A stretch of 64,000 nt of DNA from DATAZK01 sp965199805 (GCA_965199805.1 CBDATO010000001.1:2914001-2978000), one strand, 5' to 3'; positions 18,838-28,828 are shown, numbered from the stretch's first letter. Program-made: numbers and translations. The notes: generated from the letters alone by a model not told the origin.

Positions 18838-19434
18838 TCAGCTCGTGTTGATCGACCCCGCTGGCAGGGTCGGGGCGAGGAGCCGGCCGCTGGTGACCGC
18901 CGCGGCGAGCTGCCACGGCGACACCGCGCCCACCACCCCAAACCGGCGGCGGGCCGCCGCCGCGCACGCCCCGACTGCCTCCACCGCGTCGGCGAACGCC
19001 GACCGGTGGGCCGGCAGCGGCCCGGACAGCGGATCCAGCGTCACCAGCAGCGCGGTGAACAGCGAACGGACCGTTTCGGCGTTGCGGCCGAACGCCCGCA
19101 GCCAGCCCCGCACCGTCGAGGCAGGCCGGCCCAGCCGCGCCGCGATCGGCCGATGCCCAGTCCCGGCGGCCTTGGCCGCAAGGGCCGCGCCGATCACCTC
19201 GACGCCATCCGCCCGGCGCAGCAGGCACGACACTGCCACCAGCACATGAGTTACCAGGCAGGCGCCGCAGCGGGCGCGGCGCGGCCGCGACCGGCCCACC
19301 CCACGAACCGTGCGTTCACGCGCATGCCCCCACGGCACAAGCCCACCGCCGCACGGGCACGCCAGCTCACCGGCCCGCAGCCGGCGATCGACCTCGAGCA
19401 CATCCGTACCTACGATGACCACGGGTGCCTCCAT
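18838..19434 (-). CDS. DUF6431-type zinc-ribbon/HTH protein of the transposon
   Basis: The 198-residue product begins MEAPVVIVGTD. It carries a probable zinc ribbon (ACPCGGGLVPWGH followed by RRARCGAC) and then a helix-turn-helix (HRPIAARLGRPASTVRGWL, about residues 105-123). The C-terminal half is alanine-rich and helical. Proteins of this kind, as I recall annotated DUF6431, sit directly upstream of transposase genes in actinobacteria; their role is unknown. Here it is the first gene of the element, 73 bases before the transposase start, so a part in recognising the transposon ends or in regulation is plausible inference. It is intact. The start at 19434 lacks a clear Shine-Dalgarno sequence. 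Confidence 0.72.
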   Translation of the reverse strand: MEAPVVIVGTDVLEVDRRLRAGELACPCGGGLVPWGHARERTVRGVGRSRPRRARCGACLVTHVLVAVSCLLRRADGVEVIGAALAAKAAGTGHRPIAARLGRPASTVRGWLRAFGRNAETVRSLFTALLVTLDPLSGPLPAHRSAFADAVEAVGACAAAARRRFGVVGAVSPWQLAAAVTSGRLLAPTLPAGSINTS

Positions 19435-19615
19435 GCACCAAGGAACGGCCCTCCCTTCCGGCCACGGAATTGGGGAGGGCCGTTGCGCTTTCTCCGACGT
19501 GATCAGCCTGTCGTCGCACACCACGAAGGGGCCACCCGAAGGCAGCCCCTGTGATCATCATCGCGGTCCGTGTCGCTACCCGCCCCGCAGGTCGTCACCC
19601 AGCTCGTCGTCCAAC

Positions 19616-20436
19616 AGATGGTCGCCGCGCAGCTGCGTGAGGGGCGGGCCGGGTCGAACACCGCGGCCGACCACATCGCTGTGGTGCGCCAGGCGCTGAC
19701 GCAGATTCCGGGGATCAGCCGCGGCCGGCCGGGCCGCAAAGTCCTGATCCGTGCCGACGGTGCCGGCGGCACGCATGCCTTCCTGGATTGGCTATCGGCC
19801 CGTGGCCTGGCGTTTTCCGTCAGCTGGACCCTGACCGGCGAGGCTGAGCAGCTCATCCGCCGGCTGCCGGCAGCAGCGTGGACACCCGCCTACGACTCAG
19901 CTGGTGGGGTGCGGGACGGGGCGTTCGTCGCCGAACTCACCGGCCTGCGCGACCTTTCAAAGTGGCCGAAAGGCATGCGGATCATCGTTTGTTCCGAACG
20001 GCCCCACCCGGGTGCCCAGCTACGGATCACGGACGTGGACGGCAACCGCATCACCGCCTTCGCGACCAACACCGCGTCCGGGCAGCTTCCCGAACTGGAG
20101 CTGCGGCACCGCCGGCGGGCCCGCTGCGAAGACCGGATCCGACAGGCCAAGGACTGCGGCCTGCGCAACCTGCCGCTGCAAAGCATGAACCAGAACCGGA
20201 TCTGGCTCGCCATCGTCGCCCTGGCCGTCGACCTCATCGCCTGGACCCAAGTGCTCGCCTTCGCCGGCCATGAAGCCCGCCGCTGGGAACACAAACGGCT
20301 ACGTCACCGGCTCTTCTCCGCCGCCGGACGCATCACCCGGCACGCCCGCCGCACCGTCCTGCACCTACCCGCCGGCCACCGCTGGAGCCGACTCATCCAA
20401 ACCGGGCTCACCCGCATTGCCGCCCACCCCGGCTGA
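19616..20436 (+). pseudogene. IS1380 transposase, C-terminal part (element D)
   Basis: After the second AGATGGT the IS1380 frame resumes (REGRAGSNTAADHIAVV) and stays open to the normal end LTRIAAHPG, keeping the second Asp (IRADGAGGTHAF) and the RARCEDRIRQAKDCG region. It has no start codon or first catalytic Asp of its own. Confidence 0.88.
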
Positions 20437-20618
20437 GCAGCCCTCCGCCCAGAAAGCCCGACGACTCGAAACACCACCGCAGGAACGGCGCCACCCGGAC
20501 GCACCGGGCGAACACCCGCGTCCAGAACCAAATGACGCCCCGAAGACGCCCAGCGCCTGCCAATCTGGATCACTCAGCCGACGCGTGCAACATCCGGGCT
20601 AGGCGAGGGGACCGCCCT

Positions 20619-20945
20619 GGGAAAGAACTGTCAGAACAACGCTCCGGTGGAGACTGCCGGCAGGACGGTGTCGGTGCCGACCGAGGTGACGGTGGCGCTC
20701 GAGGAGCTGGCCGGGCAGGTGAATGGAAAGGCAATGTCGACGGGCAGCGGGCTGCGGTGCGCCTTGGCCGCGGGGCGGGGTCGGTGACGCTCGGCGGACG
20801 GCGGTGCCGGTCGACCGGCCGCGGGCGCGGGCGGCGGATCGTTCCGGTGGGCTGCCGGTGCCGTCGTACGACCTGTTCAGTTCGACGGAGCTGCTGGGCC
20901 GGATGGCGATGGAGAAAATGCTGGCCGGGCTTGTCGCATTAGCGA
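20619..20945 (+). pseudogene. IS256-type transposase N-terminal relic
   Basis: Broken frames give VTVALEELAGQVN, GSVTLGGRRC and then PSYDLFSSTELLGRMAMEKML, the usual start of mutator-type (IS256) transposases just before the STRRY region. At least one frameshift is present and the rest of the gene is gone. Confidence 0.55.
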
Positions 20946-21036
20946 TTCCGCGCTCTCTCGCCCCCAGCCTTTCCGCGAGACCCGCCGTCTGCCATGGCTG
21001 CGTCCACTGGGCGCCTGGGTTAGGGGGCTCGTCGGC

Positions 21037-21531
21037 TTATCGTCCCGCACGTCCGCGGCCGGCTGCATCGGTCAGCAGGAAGAGGAGGGGAGTAACCCGG
21101 TAGGTCACGGGGGTGGAGAGAATGATGTGCGTCGTCGTCCGGTTGACCCCGGAGATGCCGTACATGTCCTGCAGCAACCGTTGTAGGGCCGCGTGTGTGG
21201 GCGTTGCCACCCGCACCATGAGGTCGGCACGTCCGGTAGTGGCGTGGACCTCGAGTACGTTCGCCATGGCAGTCAGGCTCTTGATCACCGCCTGCAAGGT
21301 TCCCTGGGCGAGCTCGACATCGACGAATGCCTCTACCGGTGCGCCGACTTCGGAGAGTCGCACCTGAGCGCTGAATCCGTCCATGATCCGCTCGGACGTG
21401 AGCCGTCCGACGCGGGCGTGGATGGTGTTGCGTGAAACGCCGAGCCGCTCGGCAACGTCGGCGAAGCTCGGGCGGGGATCCTCTGAGAGCACTGCGATGA
21501 GTTCCGCGTCAAGTCGGTCGATGCTTGGCAT
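21037..21531 (-). CDS. Lrp/AsnC-family transcriptional regulator
   Basis: The 164-residue protein starts MPSIDRLDAELIAVLSEDPR and has the family's N-terminal winged helix-turn-helix (SFADVAERLGVSRNTIHARV, about residues 20-40). The RAM ligand-sensing domain follows (VEAFVDVELAQG, VHATTGRADLMVRV). I chose ATG 21531; a longer frame upstream adds residues unlike the family. It is divergent from the large indolepyruvate oxidoreductase-type gene, with about 130 bases between the starts, the classic arrangement for an amino-acid-sensing regulator controlling its neighbour. Aromatic amino acids or their keto acids are the likely effectors, by inference. Confidence 0.87.
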   Translation of the reverse strand: MPSIDRLDAELIAVLSEDPRPSFADVAERLGVSRNTIHARVGRLTSERIMDGFSAQVRLSEVGAPVEAFVDVELAQGTLQAVIKSLTAMANVLEVHATTGRADLMVRVATPTHAALQRLLQDMYGISGVNRTTTHIILSTPVTYRVTPLLFLLTDAAGRGRAGR

Positions 21532-21659
21532 AGCGAACAGTCTGCCGAAACGATGCCTACTCAACTGCGCACATCGCTTACCTGAATCGTCAGAGGTTGC
21601 AAGCTGCGGCAACTGAACGCACGATGAAGCCCAGATGCGGCCACCCTGGAGGAACAGCG

Positions 21660-24600
21660 ATGTCGGTTACTGTTGAGCACGAGTCCGCACCGGAATCACT
21701 GAGGACCTACCAGTTGGGCGATCGATTCCAAGCAGGTGGGCAGCCCAGTATTCTCACCGGCGTTCAGGCCATCCCACGGCTGCTCGTTGAGCAGCAGACG
21801 CGCGACCAGCGCAATGGCCTGCGGACCGCGAGCCTCGTATCCGGGTATCCCGGTAGTCCCCTCGCCAGCTTGGATAAGACGATAGCCGCAGTGCCGGGGC
21901 TTGCCCGTGAACACGACGTCCGGCTCATACCTGGAATGAACGAAGAGCTCGCGGCCACGGCCGTCTGGGGCAGCCAGACTCCGCTGCCGAGGGAAGTCAG
22001 AACCCATGACGGTGTGGTTGGGGTCTGGTACGGCAAGGGGCCGGGCGCTGACCGTGCGAGTGATGCGCTGCGCCACGGGAATCTGTACGGCGCCGATCCC
22101 CGGGGTGGAGTGCTGGTGCTCGTTGCTGATGATCCGGGGGCCAAATCTTCAACCGTGCCCTGCGCCTCTGAGCGCATGTTGGCCTCATTAGGATTCCCAG
22201 TGCTCTTCCCGCGCACCAGCGAGGAACTGATTGCCTTTGGCCTGTACGGCACCGAGCTGTCGCGCTTATCCGGATGCTGGGTAGCTATAAAGATTGTGTC
22301 CGACGTCGCTGACGGCTTGTGGTCGGTCGAACGTGACTTCTCCGACTTGGAGATCGTGCGCCCGACGATCACCTGGAAGGAGCGGCCCTGGATGTATGAG
22401 CAGCGAACACTCAAAATTCCGAGTCACAGCTTACTTGCGGAGGCGGATCTCGTCGGCCCGCGTTGGGCGATGGTCGAAGCCTTTGGAGATGCCAACGCAT
22501 TGGACGCGGTCGAAGTTGATTCGCCGCATGCCCGGCTGGGCATCGCCGCCCCAGGGACGGCATTTGACCTGACGCGCCAAGCGCTGCGTGACCTTGGATT
22601 GGACGACGACGCTTTGGCTCGCGTCGGCATTCGATTGCTGCGCATCGGCATGCCGTACCCGCTCAGCCGAGCGACGACGACCTCGTTCGCGGCGGGGTTG
22701 GACGAGATTTTGATCGTCGAGGACAAGGTGTCCTTCGTCGAGGCGCAGGTGCGCGATCTGCTCTACGCCAGTGCAGCCGCCCCACGAGTGCTGGGCAAGC
22801 GCGACAGCGACGGGAATCTGCTTATCCCGGCTGACGGAGCCCTGACCGCTGACCGCCTCTTGCAGCCGCTGCGCCGAGTGCTAAAGGACCGGGTCAAGCT
22901 GGCGACCCCCGAGCCGGCTCCGCGACCACTGCTCTCCATCAGCCCGGTCAGCCGAATTCCGTACTTCTGCAGCGGCTGCCCGCACAACCGTTCCACCGTC
23001 GTTCCCGGCGAATCGTTGGCTGCCGGCGGCATTGGTTGCCACACCATGGTCACCATCGCGCCGCGCGAGGAGTCTCAAGTCACTAGCCTGACGCAGATGG
23101 GCGGCGAGGGCGCGCAGTGGATTGGTCAGGCGCCTTTCACAGACGTTAACCACATTTTCCAGAACGTCGGCGACGGGACCTACTTCCACTCCGGGCAGCT
23201 TGCACTCCAAGCCTGCATCTCCGCCGGGGTCAACATCACCTACAAAATCCTCTACAACTCAGCCGTCGCCATGACTGGCGCCCAGGACGCCGTTGGTGCT
23301 CTGGATGTGCCGACATTGACTCGCAAGCTTGCGTCCGAAGGAGTGCGCCGGGTCATCGTCTGCGCGGATGACCCATCACGCTACGGGCGGCGGGCGGCCT
23401 TTGCGCGAGGCGTGGATGTTTGGCACCGGGATCGCATGGAAGAGGCTCAGTTGGCCCTGCGAGAGACGCCGGGTGTTACGGTGATTATCTACGACCAGCA
23501 GTGCGCGGCCGAGGCCCGAAGGCTGCGGAAGCGCGGAGCTTTGCCGGCGGTCACGAAACGCGTCGTCATCAATGAGGCAGTGTGCGAGGGATGCGGCGAT
23601 TGCGGCGTCAAGAGTAACTGCCTGTCAGTCCAGCCAAATGAGACCGAATTCGGACGCAAGACGTTGATCGACCAGTCGTCGTGCAACGTCGACTTCAGCT
23701 GCCTTGCTGGAGACTGCCCATCATTTGTGACGGTTGAAATAGATCCTAAGGTCAAGCCGCCTCGCCGTGAGATTGCCGAACCGCCCGTCGCTCCGCGTCC
23801 ACAGCTTCCGGCCATCCACGATACCTTCGATCTCTTCCTAGCTGGCATCGGCGGTACTGGAATCGTCACAGTCAACCAGGTGCTCGCGACGGCAGCCATG
23901 CAGCAGGGCTTGACGGTGGCGGGCTTGGACCAGACGGGGCTTTCCCAAAAGGCCGGTCCGGTCACCTCACATCTGCGCCTTTCACGTGGGGCGGGCGAAC
24001 CCGCGAACCGACTCGGTGACCGGGCCGCGGATTGCTTCCTGGCGTTCGATCTCATGGTGGGCAGCGACCCGGGCAGCCTGGCTCACAGCGATCCCGCCCG
24101 CACGGTGGTCTTGGCTTCGACCGGTCGTACCCCCACCGGGGCCATGGTCTTTGATCCGGCCGTCGCCTATCCGGATGAGCCCGCTTTGCTTGCCGCCGTT
24201 TCCGGTGCTGCCGAGCGTGTGATTGCGATGGACGCACTTTCGGTAGCGCAGACCCTCTTCGGTGGCACCGAGGTGGCCAATTTTCTGCTGGTCGGCGCCG
24301 CTTATCAGGCTGGCGCGTTGCCACTGACTGCTGAGGCGATCGAAGGCGCGATCGCCGTCAACGGAGTTGCAGTCGCAGCGAACATCAAGGCTTTCCGGTG
24401 GGGGTGTGTCGCGGTCTCCCAGCCTGAGGTATTCGCGCACGCGACCTCACACCAGGCCCTTGGCGGGTCATCCGCAGAAGTGCTGCACTTACGCGAGCAT
24501 CTGCTTTCCGGCTCGCCGCTCGTTGGGGAAACGCGTCGGCTCGCCGGTATCCGGGCCGCTGAGGTGAATGCTCATTCGAATGCTGCGGCGGCTCGACGAT

Positions 24601-25169
24601 ACCTCCGGGTGGTGGAAGCGGCCTGTGCCGCCGAATGCCGAATCGACGACGTCCAGGATTTCAGCGCGGCAGTCGCGCGAGGGCTGCACCGGTTCATGGC
24701 CTACAAAGATGAGTACGAGGTGGCCAGATTGCTGACCGACCGTGGTAACGAACAGGCCATCGCGGAGCAGGTACCCGGAGCTGTCCGCACCTCTTACAAC
24801 CTGCATCCTCCAGTTCTTCGGGCAGCGGGAGTGGGTCGCAAGATCAGCCTCGGGCCGGCGTGGCAGCCAGTGATGCGCGGGTTGGCTCGCGGGCGTGTAC
24901 TGCGTGGAACACCGTTCGACCCGTTCGGCCATACCTCCGTCCGTCGAGTGGAACGCGAGCTGGTGATCGACTATCTAGCACTTGCTGACAGGTTGGTGGC
25001 CGACCTCCCAAACATCGGCGTTAAGCAGGCGGCCACCGTGGCGTCTACCGCGGAGCTTGTTCGCGGATATGAGGAGGTTAAGCTTCGGAGTGTTAAGGCC
25101 TACCGCCAGCGCCGGGAGGAGCTGGGTTACCCGCTCAACGCGAATCTGGTTGCTCTGCTAAACGGATAG
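21660..25169 (+). CDS. Indolepyruvate ferredoxin oxidoreductase (fused subunits)
   Basis: The 1169-residue enzyme combines the parts of a 2-oxoacid:ferredoxin oxidoreductase. The N-terminal pyruvate/TPP fold has SGYPGSPLASLDK and the glutamate region GMNEELAATAVWG. The TPP-binding domain has GDGTYFHSGQ near residue 503. A cysteine cluster CEGCGDCGVKSNC (about 642-654) fits a [4Fe-4S] site. The C-terminal gamma domain has GIGGTGIVTVNQV (about 729). It would oxidatively decarboxylate an aryl-pyruvate to the acyl-CoA and reduce ferredoxin. ATG 21660 follows GGAGGA. Aerobic actinobacteria carry such fused proteins; the substrate may be a keto acid other than indolepyruvate. Confidence 0.9.
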   Translation: MSVTVEHESAPESLRTYQLGDRFQAGGQPSILTGVQAIPRLLVEQQTRDQRNGLRTASLVSGYPGSPLASLDKTIAAVPGLAREHDVRLIPGMNEELAATAVWGSQTPLPREVRTHDGVVGVWYGKGPGADRASDALRHGNLYGADPRGGVLVLVADDPGAKSSTVPCASERMLASLGFPVLFPRTSEELIAFGLYGTELSRLSGCWVAIKIVSDVADGLWSVERDFSDLEIVRPTITWKERPWMYEQRTLKIPSHSLLAEADLVGPRWAMVEAFGDANALDAVEVDSPHARLGIAAPGTAFDLTRQALRDLGLDDDALARVGIRLLRIGMPYPLSRATTTSFAAGLDEILIVEDKVSFVEAQVRDLLYASAAAPRVLGKRDSDGNLLIPADGALTADRLLQPLRRVLKDRVKLATPEPAPRPLLSISPVSRIPYFCSGCPHNRSTVVPGESLAAGGIGCHTMVTIAPREESQVTSLTQMGGEGAQWIGQAPFTDVNHIFQNVGDGTYFHSGQLALQACISAGVNITYKILYNSAVAMTGAQDAVGALDVPTLTRKLASEGVRRVIVCADDPSRYGRRAAFARGVDVWHRDRMEEAQLALRETPGVTVIIYDQQCAAEARRLRKRGALPAVTKRVVINEAVCEGCGDCGVKSNCLSVQPNETEFGRKTLIDQSSCNVDFSCLAGDCPSFVTVEIDPKVKPPRREIAEPPVAPRPQLPAIHDTFDLFLAGIGGTGIVTVNQVLATAAMQQGLTVAGLDQTGLSQKAGPVTSHLRLSRGAGEPANRLGDRAADCFLAFDLMVGSDPGSLAHSDPARTVVLASTGRTPTGAMVFDPAVAYPDEPALLAAVSGAAERVIAMDALSVAQTLFGGTEVANFLLVGAAYQAGALPLTAEAIEGAIAVNGVAVAANIKAFRWGCVAVSQPEVFAHATSHQALGGSSAEVLHLREHLLSGSPLVGETRRLAGIRAAEVNAHSNAAAARRYLRVVEAACAAECRIDDVQDFSAAVARGLHRFMAYKDEYEVARLLTDRGNEQAIAEQVPGAVRTSYNLHPPVLRAAGVGRKISLGPAWQPVMRGLARGRVLRGTPFDPFGHTSVRRVERELVIDYLALADRLVADLPNIGVKQAATVASTAELVRGYEEVKLRSVKAYRQRREELGYPLNANLVALLNG

Positions 25170-25724
25170 CTCGGCCACCTTCAATACTTTTTTGTAGACA
25201 TCCCACGGGCTGTTGCTGTCAAACGGCGAGGGTAGTCGGAGCAACGAGAGTAAGGGATTGGCCTAGTTGACTGTGTTACGACCGAGGAGAGATTGGATAA
25301 GGTGACCGAAGCGCTGGCTCTCACACTAATGCGGGGAACACCCGAGGCTCTTGGTTGGAGGGAATAGCTTACCGACGTCGTCAGCGCGACGAACGTAAGG
25401 GATGCCTTAGCGGCCCTGAGCCAGCCTTAGGTCGATCGGTTCACCTACCCAGAAGGTCAGGAGGGCAGGCGCGCCTTCACTGAGAACGGGATGGGAGTCG
25501 GGTGAAATGACTGGCAAGAAGGTGCCTAAGGTTTGCGCCATAACGTTCTGCCTGATTGTGCAGCGAGTTCCGGCTGTCGGCAGCCATCAGCTACCTTCCG
25601 ACTCGCAGCAGCCGAAGCCCCGCGATCCAACAGTGCGAGCGGCGACGCAGCAGATTTTTCGCGACGGTTCGCATCGGTTGCCGGCAAGGATCGTAAGTTG
25701 TTACGTCAATGGCCTGGTCTGTAA
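25170..25724. other. Intergenic, decayed or non-coding
   Basis: Several short frames exist, among them one from a GTG at about 25303 (VTEALALTLMRGTPEALGW) and one starting at 25507. None has a recognisable family or length. The stretch looks like remnants between the oxidoreductase gene and the next mobile element. Confidence 0.4.
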
Positions 25725-26180
25725 ATGACGGCTCAGGATGGTGGGCGTATCCACGCGGCGAACACACTCGAGGTCGAATGTATGGTGTACGAGTCATTAA
25801 CAGGCAACCGACCAGTTCTAGAGCCAAGCGCAATTGCTACGACAGCGGCAACCATGCTGTTGCGTTTGTATGTCTGGGGTAATCGCTCCCAGCCGTTTGA
25901 CGGCTTTCCAATCAGCGTCTGGGGCTCATTATGCCTAGCGGCTGGCGGCGGAATCGATGGGTGCGGCTCGCCAACGCCGCCGACTGATCCGACCGCTGCT
26001 GCTGCACTCGCTGATACTTGTGAACTGTTGGCAGCGAACATTGCCGGTTGTGGTCAGATTGACGACTCAACTTCGGCGGCGCACCGCCTGGACGCCTGTG
26101 CCTTGGACACCAATGAAGATATGGTTGCAGTGCAACATCTCCTATTTACACTTCACCGACGAACTGCGACAAAGATATGA
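25725..26180 (+). CDS. Hypothetical protein, possibly not a gene
   Basis: The 151-codon frame starts MTAQDGGRIHAANTLEVEC and contains an alanine/threonine-rich middle with several cysteines. I recognise no domain, signal peptide or membrane segment. Its third codon positions are not strongly G/C, unlike genuine genes nearby, although the P450 operon is similarly relaxed. No clear ribosome-binding site precedes it. It could be a foreign orphan gene or a chance frame in a decayed region. Confidence 0.25.
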   Translation: MTAQDGGRIHAANTLEVECMVYESLTGNRPVLEPSAIATTAATMLLRLYVWGNRSQPFDGFPISVWGSLCLAAGGGIDGCGSPTPPTDPTAAAALADTCELLAANIAGCGQIDDSTSAAHRLDACALDTNEDMVAVQHLLFTLHRRTATKI

Positions 26181-26339
26181 GAACTGCACCAATTGTTTGC
26201 AACTCATCGCATCTCGCATGTGGGGGGCGAAACTGGACAGCAGTCATGCGGTTATGCGGCGATTCGTGATCAAACGTGGTAACTGCTGCTCGACATGGAT
26301 GAGCGCCTGGGCCTAAAACGAGGTGCCTGTTCAGGCTAG

Positions 26340-27995
26340 CCGGATCTTGCACGCGTCGGCTGTGTGATCTGGTTGGGCGGTGCTTGGTGGGGTCGCCGCT
26401 GAATTTGTTTGACGGGCATGACGGTGTGCCCGGTGCGTCCGGGTTCGCCGTTCCTGCGGTGGTCTTTCGGGTCGTTGGGCGGGTTGGATGTCGCCGGGGT
26501 CAGCCGGGGGCGGCGGCGATGCGGGTCAGCCCGGTCTGGATCAGCGGGCTCCAGCGATGTCCTGCGGGTAGGTGCAGGACGGTTCGGCGGGCGTGGCGGG
26601 AGATGCGGCCGGCGGCCGAGAACAGCCGGTGACGCAGCCGCTTGTGTTCCCAGCTGCGGGCCTCATGGCCGGCGAAGGCGAGCAGCTGGGTCCAGGCGAT
26701 GAGGTCGACGGCCAGGCCGACGATGGCGAGCCAGATCCGGTTCTGGTTCATGCTTTGCAGCGGCAGGTTGCGCAGGCCGCCATCTTTGGCCTGTCGGATC
26801 CGGTCTTCGCAGCGGGCCCGCCGGCGGTGGCGTAGTTCGAGGTCGGCGAGCTGCCCGGTGGCGGTGTTGGTCGCGAAGGCGGTGATGCGGTTGCCGTCGA
26901 TGTCGGTGATCCGTAGCTGGGCGCCGGGATGCGGCCGTTCGGAACGCACGATGACCCGCATGCCTTTCGGCCAACGGGCCAGGTCGAGCAGGCCGGTGAG
27001 TTCGGCGACGAACGCCCCGTCCCGCAGCCCACCAGCCGAGTCATAAGCCGGGGTCCATGCTGCTGCGGGCAGCCGGCGGATGAGCTGCTCAGCGCCGGCG
27101 GCAAGCGTCCACCCGACGGAAAAGGCCAGGCCACGGGCCGATAGCCAGTCCAGGAAGCCATGCGTGCCGCCCCCGCCGTCCGCTCGGATCAAAACTTTGC
27201 GGCCCGGCCGGCTCCGGCTGATCCCGGCAACTGGGCCAACGCCTGACGCACCACGCTGATGTGGTCGGCGGCGGTGTTCGACCCGGCCCGCCCCTCCCGC
27301 AGCAGGCCGGCGACCATCTCACCGGTGCCGTCCGCGCCGTGGTCGACGAAGCCCAGCAGCGGATGATGACCGAAGCCCATCTTGAACGTCGCCGTGGCGC
27401 CTTCCTTGTCCGAATGCGCCGTCACCAGCGTGGCGTCCAGATCGACAGTGACCGTGCCGCCGGCGTTCGGCGCATACCGGCCGGCGGCCTTCCAGACCCG
27501 GCTCCGGACCGCTGCCCGGGCCTTGGCGATCGCGGCCAGCACCCGGTCGCAGTCGGCGGCCAACATCGCAATGGTGCGTGACACCGTCGCATCCGAGGCG
27601 ACCGGGCCGAACACCTCCGGTGCGGCCCGCACCGTCGCCATGTCGGCCAGGCAGTCCCCGCCGAGGGCGAGCGTGACCGCCAGATCAAGCACGACCTTGG
27701 CTGGATCGTGCCGGGCCTGCGGCCGGCGCCAACAACCCAGTGCCGCCGACAGCTCACGGTCCAACCCGGCCGCTCGGACCGTTTCGACCAGCAGTACCCC
27801 ACCGGCGTGCGACACCAGCTGCCGGCCCGCCGCGTCGACCCGGACACGCGGATAGAACCCGCTACGATCCATCACCAGAAAGGTGCTCCTGCTCAGGTAC
27901 GGACATGACCCTAGACAAGTCACATCCTCCCTGCTCAGGGGCACCTTTCATTTGATCAACACCCAGTCACGCGAATACCCCGTGAAATCTCCGGG
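26340..27995 (-). mobile_element. IS1380-family element F (1656 bp)
   Basis: The element is flanked by CTAG on both sides (26336-26339 and 27996-27999). The right-hand end (its transposase 5' end) is CCCGGAGATTTCACGGG and the left-hand end CCGGATCTTGCACGCG. It is nearly identical to element G (37043-38701), apart from independent small deletions, so F and G are recent copies of one another. Confidence 0.9.
26500..27875 (-). pseudogene. IS1380 transposase of element F, frameshifted
   Basis: The N-terminal half (MDRSGFYPRVRVDAAG to HISVVRQALAQLPG) and the C-terminal half (IRADGGGGTHGFLDWL to LTRIAAAPG) are in different frames. A one-base deletion relative to G lies near 27215, where G reads GVSRGRPGRK. 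All catalytic regions are otherwise present. Element F can move only if a transposase is supplied by another copy, such as A or B. Confidence 0.9.
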
Positions 27996-27999
27996 CTAG

Positions 28000-28656
28000 C
28001 AGCCCGACCTGGATCTGCGGGTCGACCCGGCGTTCCTTACTCATCCCGACCTTGCGCAGCTTGTCCTCGACCTCGGTCTCGAACCACAATGTCGTGACGT
28101 CATACAGCACCATCGACGCTGCTGCTGGCCGGGTCCGGGTCGAATGCGCCGTGCACGCCGTCGCCAGCATGCCGCGATAGTCGCGTTGCACGCATCGGGC
28201 CAGCGCCCGAAACACTGTCCGCAGTGACGGTGCCGGCACGCCAAGATCACCCAGAACCCGCAGCGAGTCCGCCTTGGAGGTGGGCTCGACGATCCGGGCA
28301 AGCACCAGCATCTTGAACGTCTCATCTGCCACCGCGGCGAACCCGAGCCGCACATACGCCGCGTCCAGCACATCCCACAGGAGCTGGCTGCGCACCCCAG
28401 TCACCCGCGGTCCCGTCACCGCCGCCGGTTCCCCGGCCGAAGGCGAGGACCGGACGGTGACGGCCACACCGAAGTCGAGGACCTCCTGCCCGGCATGCAG
28501 CTGCTGACGGGCAACTTCCATCAGCACCGCAAGCTGCGCCTCGTCATGCGCGGACCCGATGTGCTCGATCCCAACCACCTGACGGCCTCTCTTGTGCACG
28601 ATTTGCACCGCTCGCGCACCCGAGGCGGTCGGCACCTTGCGGATGAACGAGGCCAT
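28000..28656 (-). pseudogene. IS1634-like (IS4 superfamily) transposase, 3' truncated
   Basis: From ATG 28656 the frame gives MASFIRKVPTASGARAVQIV and reaches LYDVTTLWFETEVEDKLRKV with the first catalytic Asp, then RRVDPQIQVGLL, typical of IS1634-family N-terminal halves. It ends at the CTAG used by IS1380-F. If F is removed, the frame runs through CTAG to a stop four codons on, so the transposase had lost its C-terminal half before F arrived. Confidence 0.75.
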
Positions 28657-28828
28657 CGAGGCAGGCTACAAGCCCGATTAGTCACCCCAACCGGATACCA
28701 GCGACCCTAAAACAGCAGCTCAGAACCCTGCGACCGCCGCGGCCGGCCAAAAGTGGCACGAGTCAGGTCTGACGGCCAGCCCGCATGGCTCCGTCACGCC
28801 GTCGATCGGCCAACGTATTGGAACCGGC

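Larger units (their letters stand above)
15297..19615 (-). mobile_element. Three-gene transposon: DUF6431 protein, DDE transposase, AAA ATPase
   Basis: The element is delimited by a 7-base duplication AGATGGT (15290-15296 and 19616-19622) inside an IS1380. Its two ends start GTTG and agree at 17 of 25 positions as inverted repeats (GTTGACCGTCGC... against GTTGGACGACGA...). All three genes read on the minus strand from right to left: DUF6431 protein, transposase, ATPase. Without the IS481 inside it, it would be about 3.2 kb. Gene content resembles ATPase-assisted transposons (Tn7/Tn552/IS21-like logic) rather than single-gene ISs. Confidence 0.8.
14614..20598 (+). mobile_element. IS1380-family element D, split by a transposon
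   Basis: The left end (CCCGGAGAGTTCACGGG) follows CTAG at 14610-14613. The right end (GCAACATCCGGG at 20587-20598) precedes CTAG at 20599-20602. Removing the inserted transposon (15297-19615) and one copy of its 7-base target duplication leaves exactly 1659 bp, the length of elements A and G. This confirms that the two pieces belong together. Confidence 0.9.
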
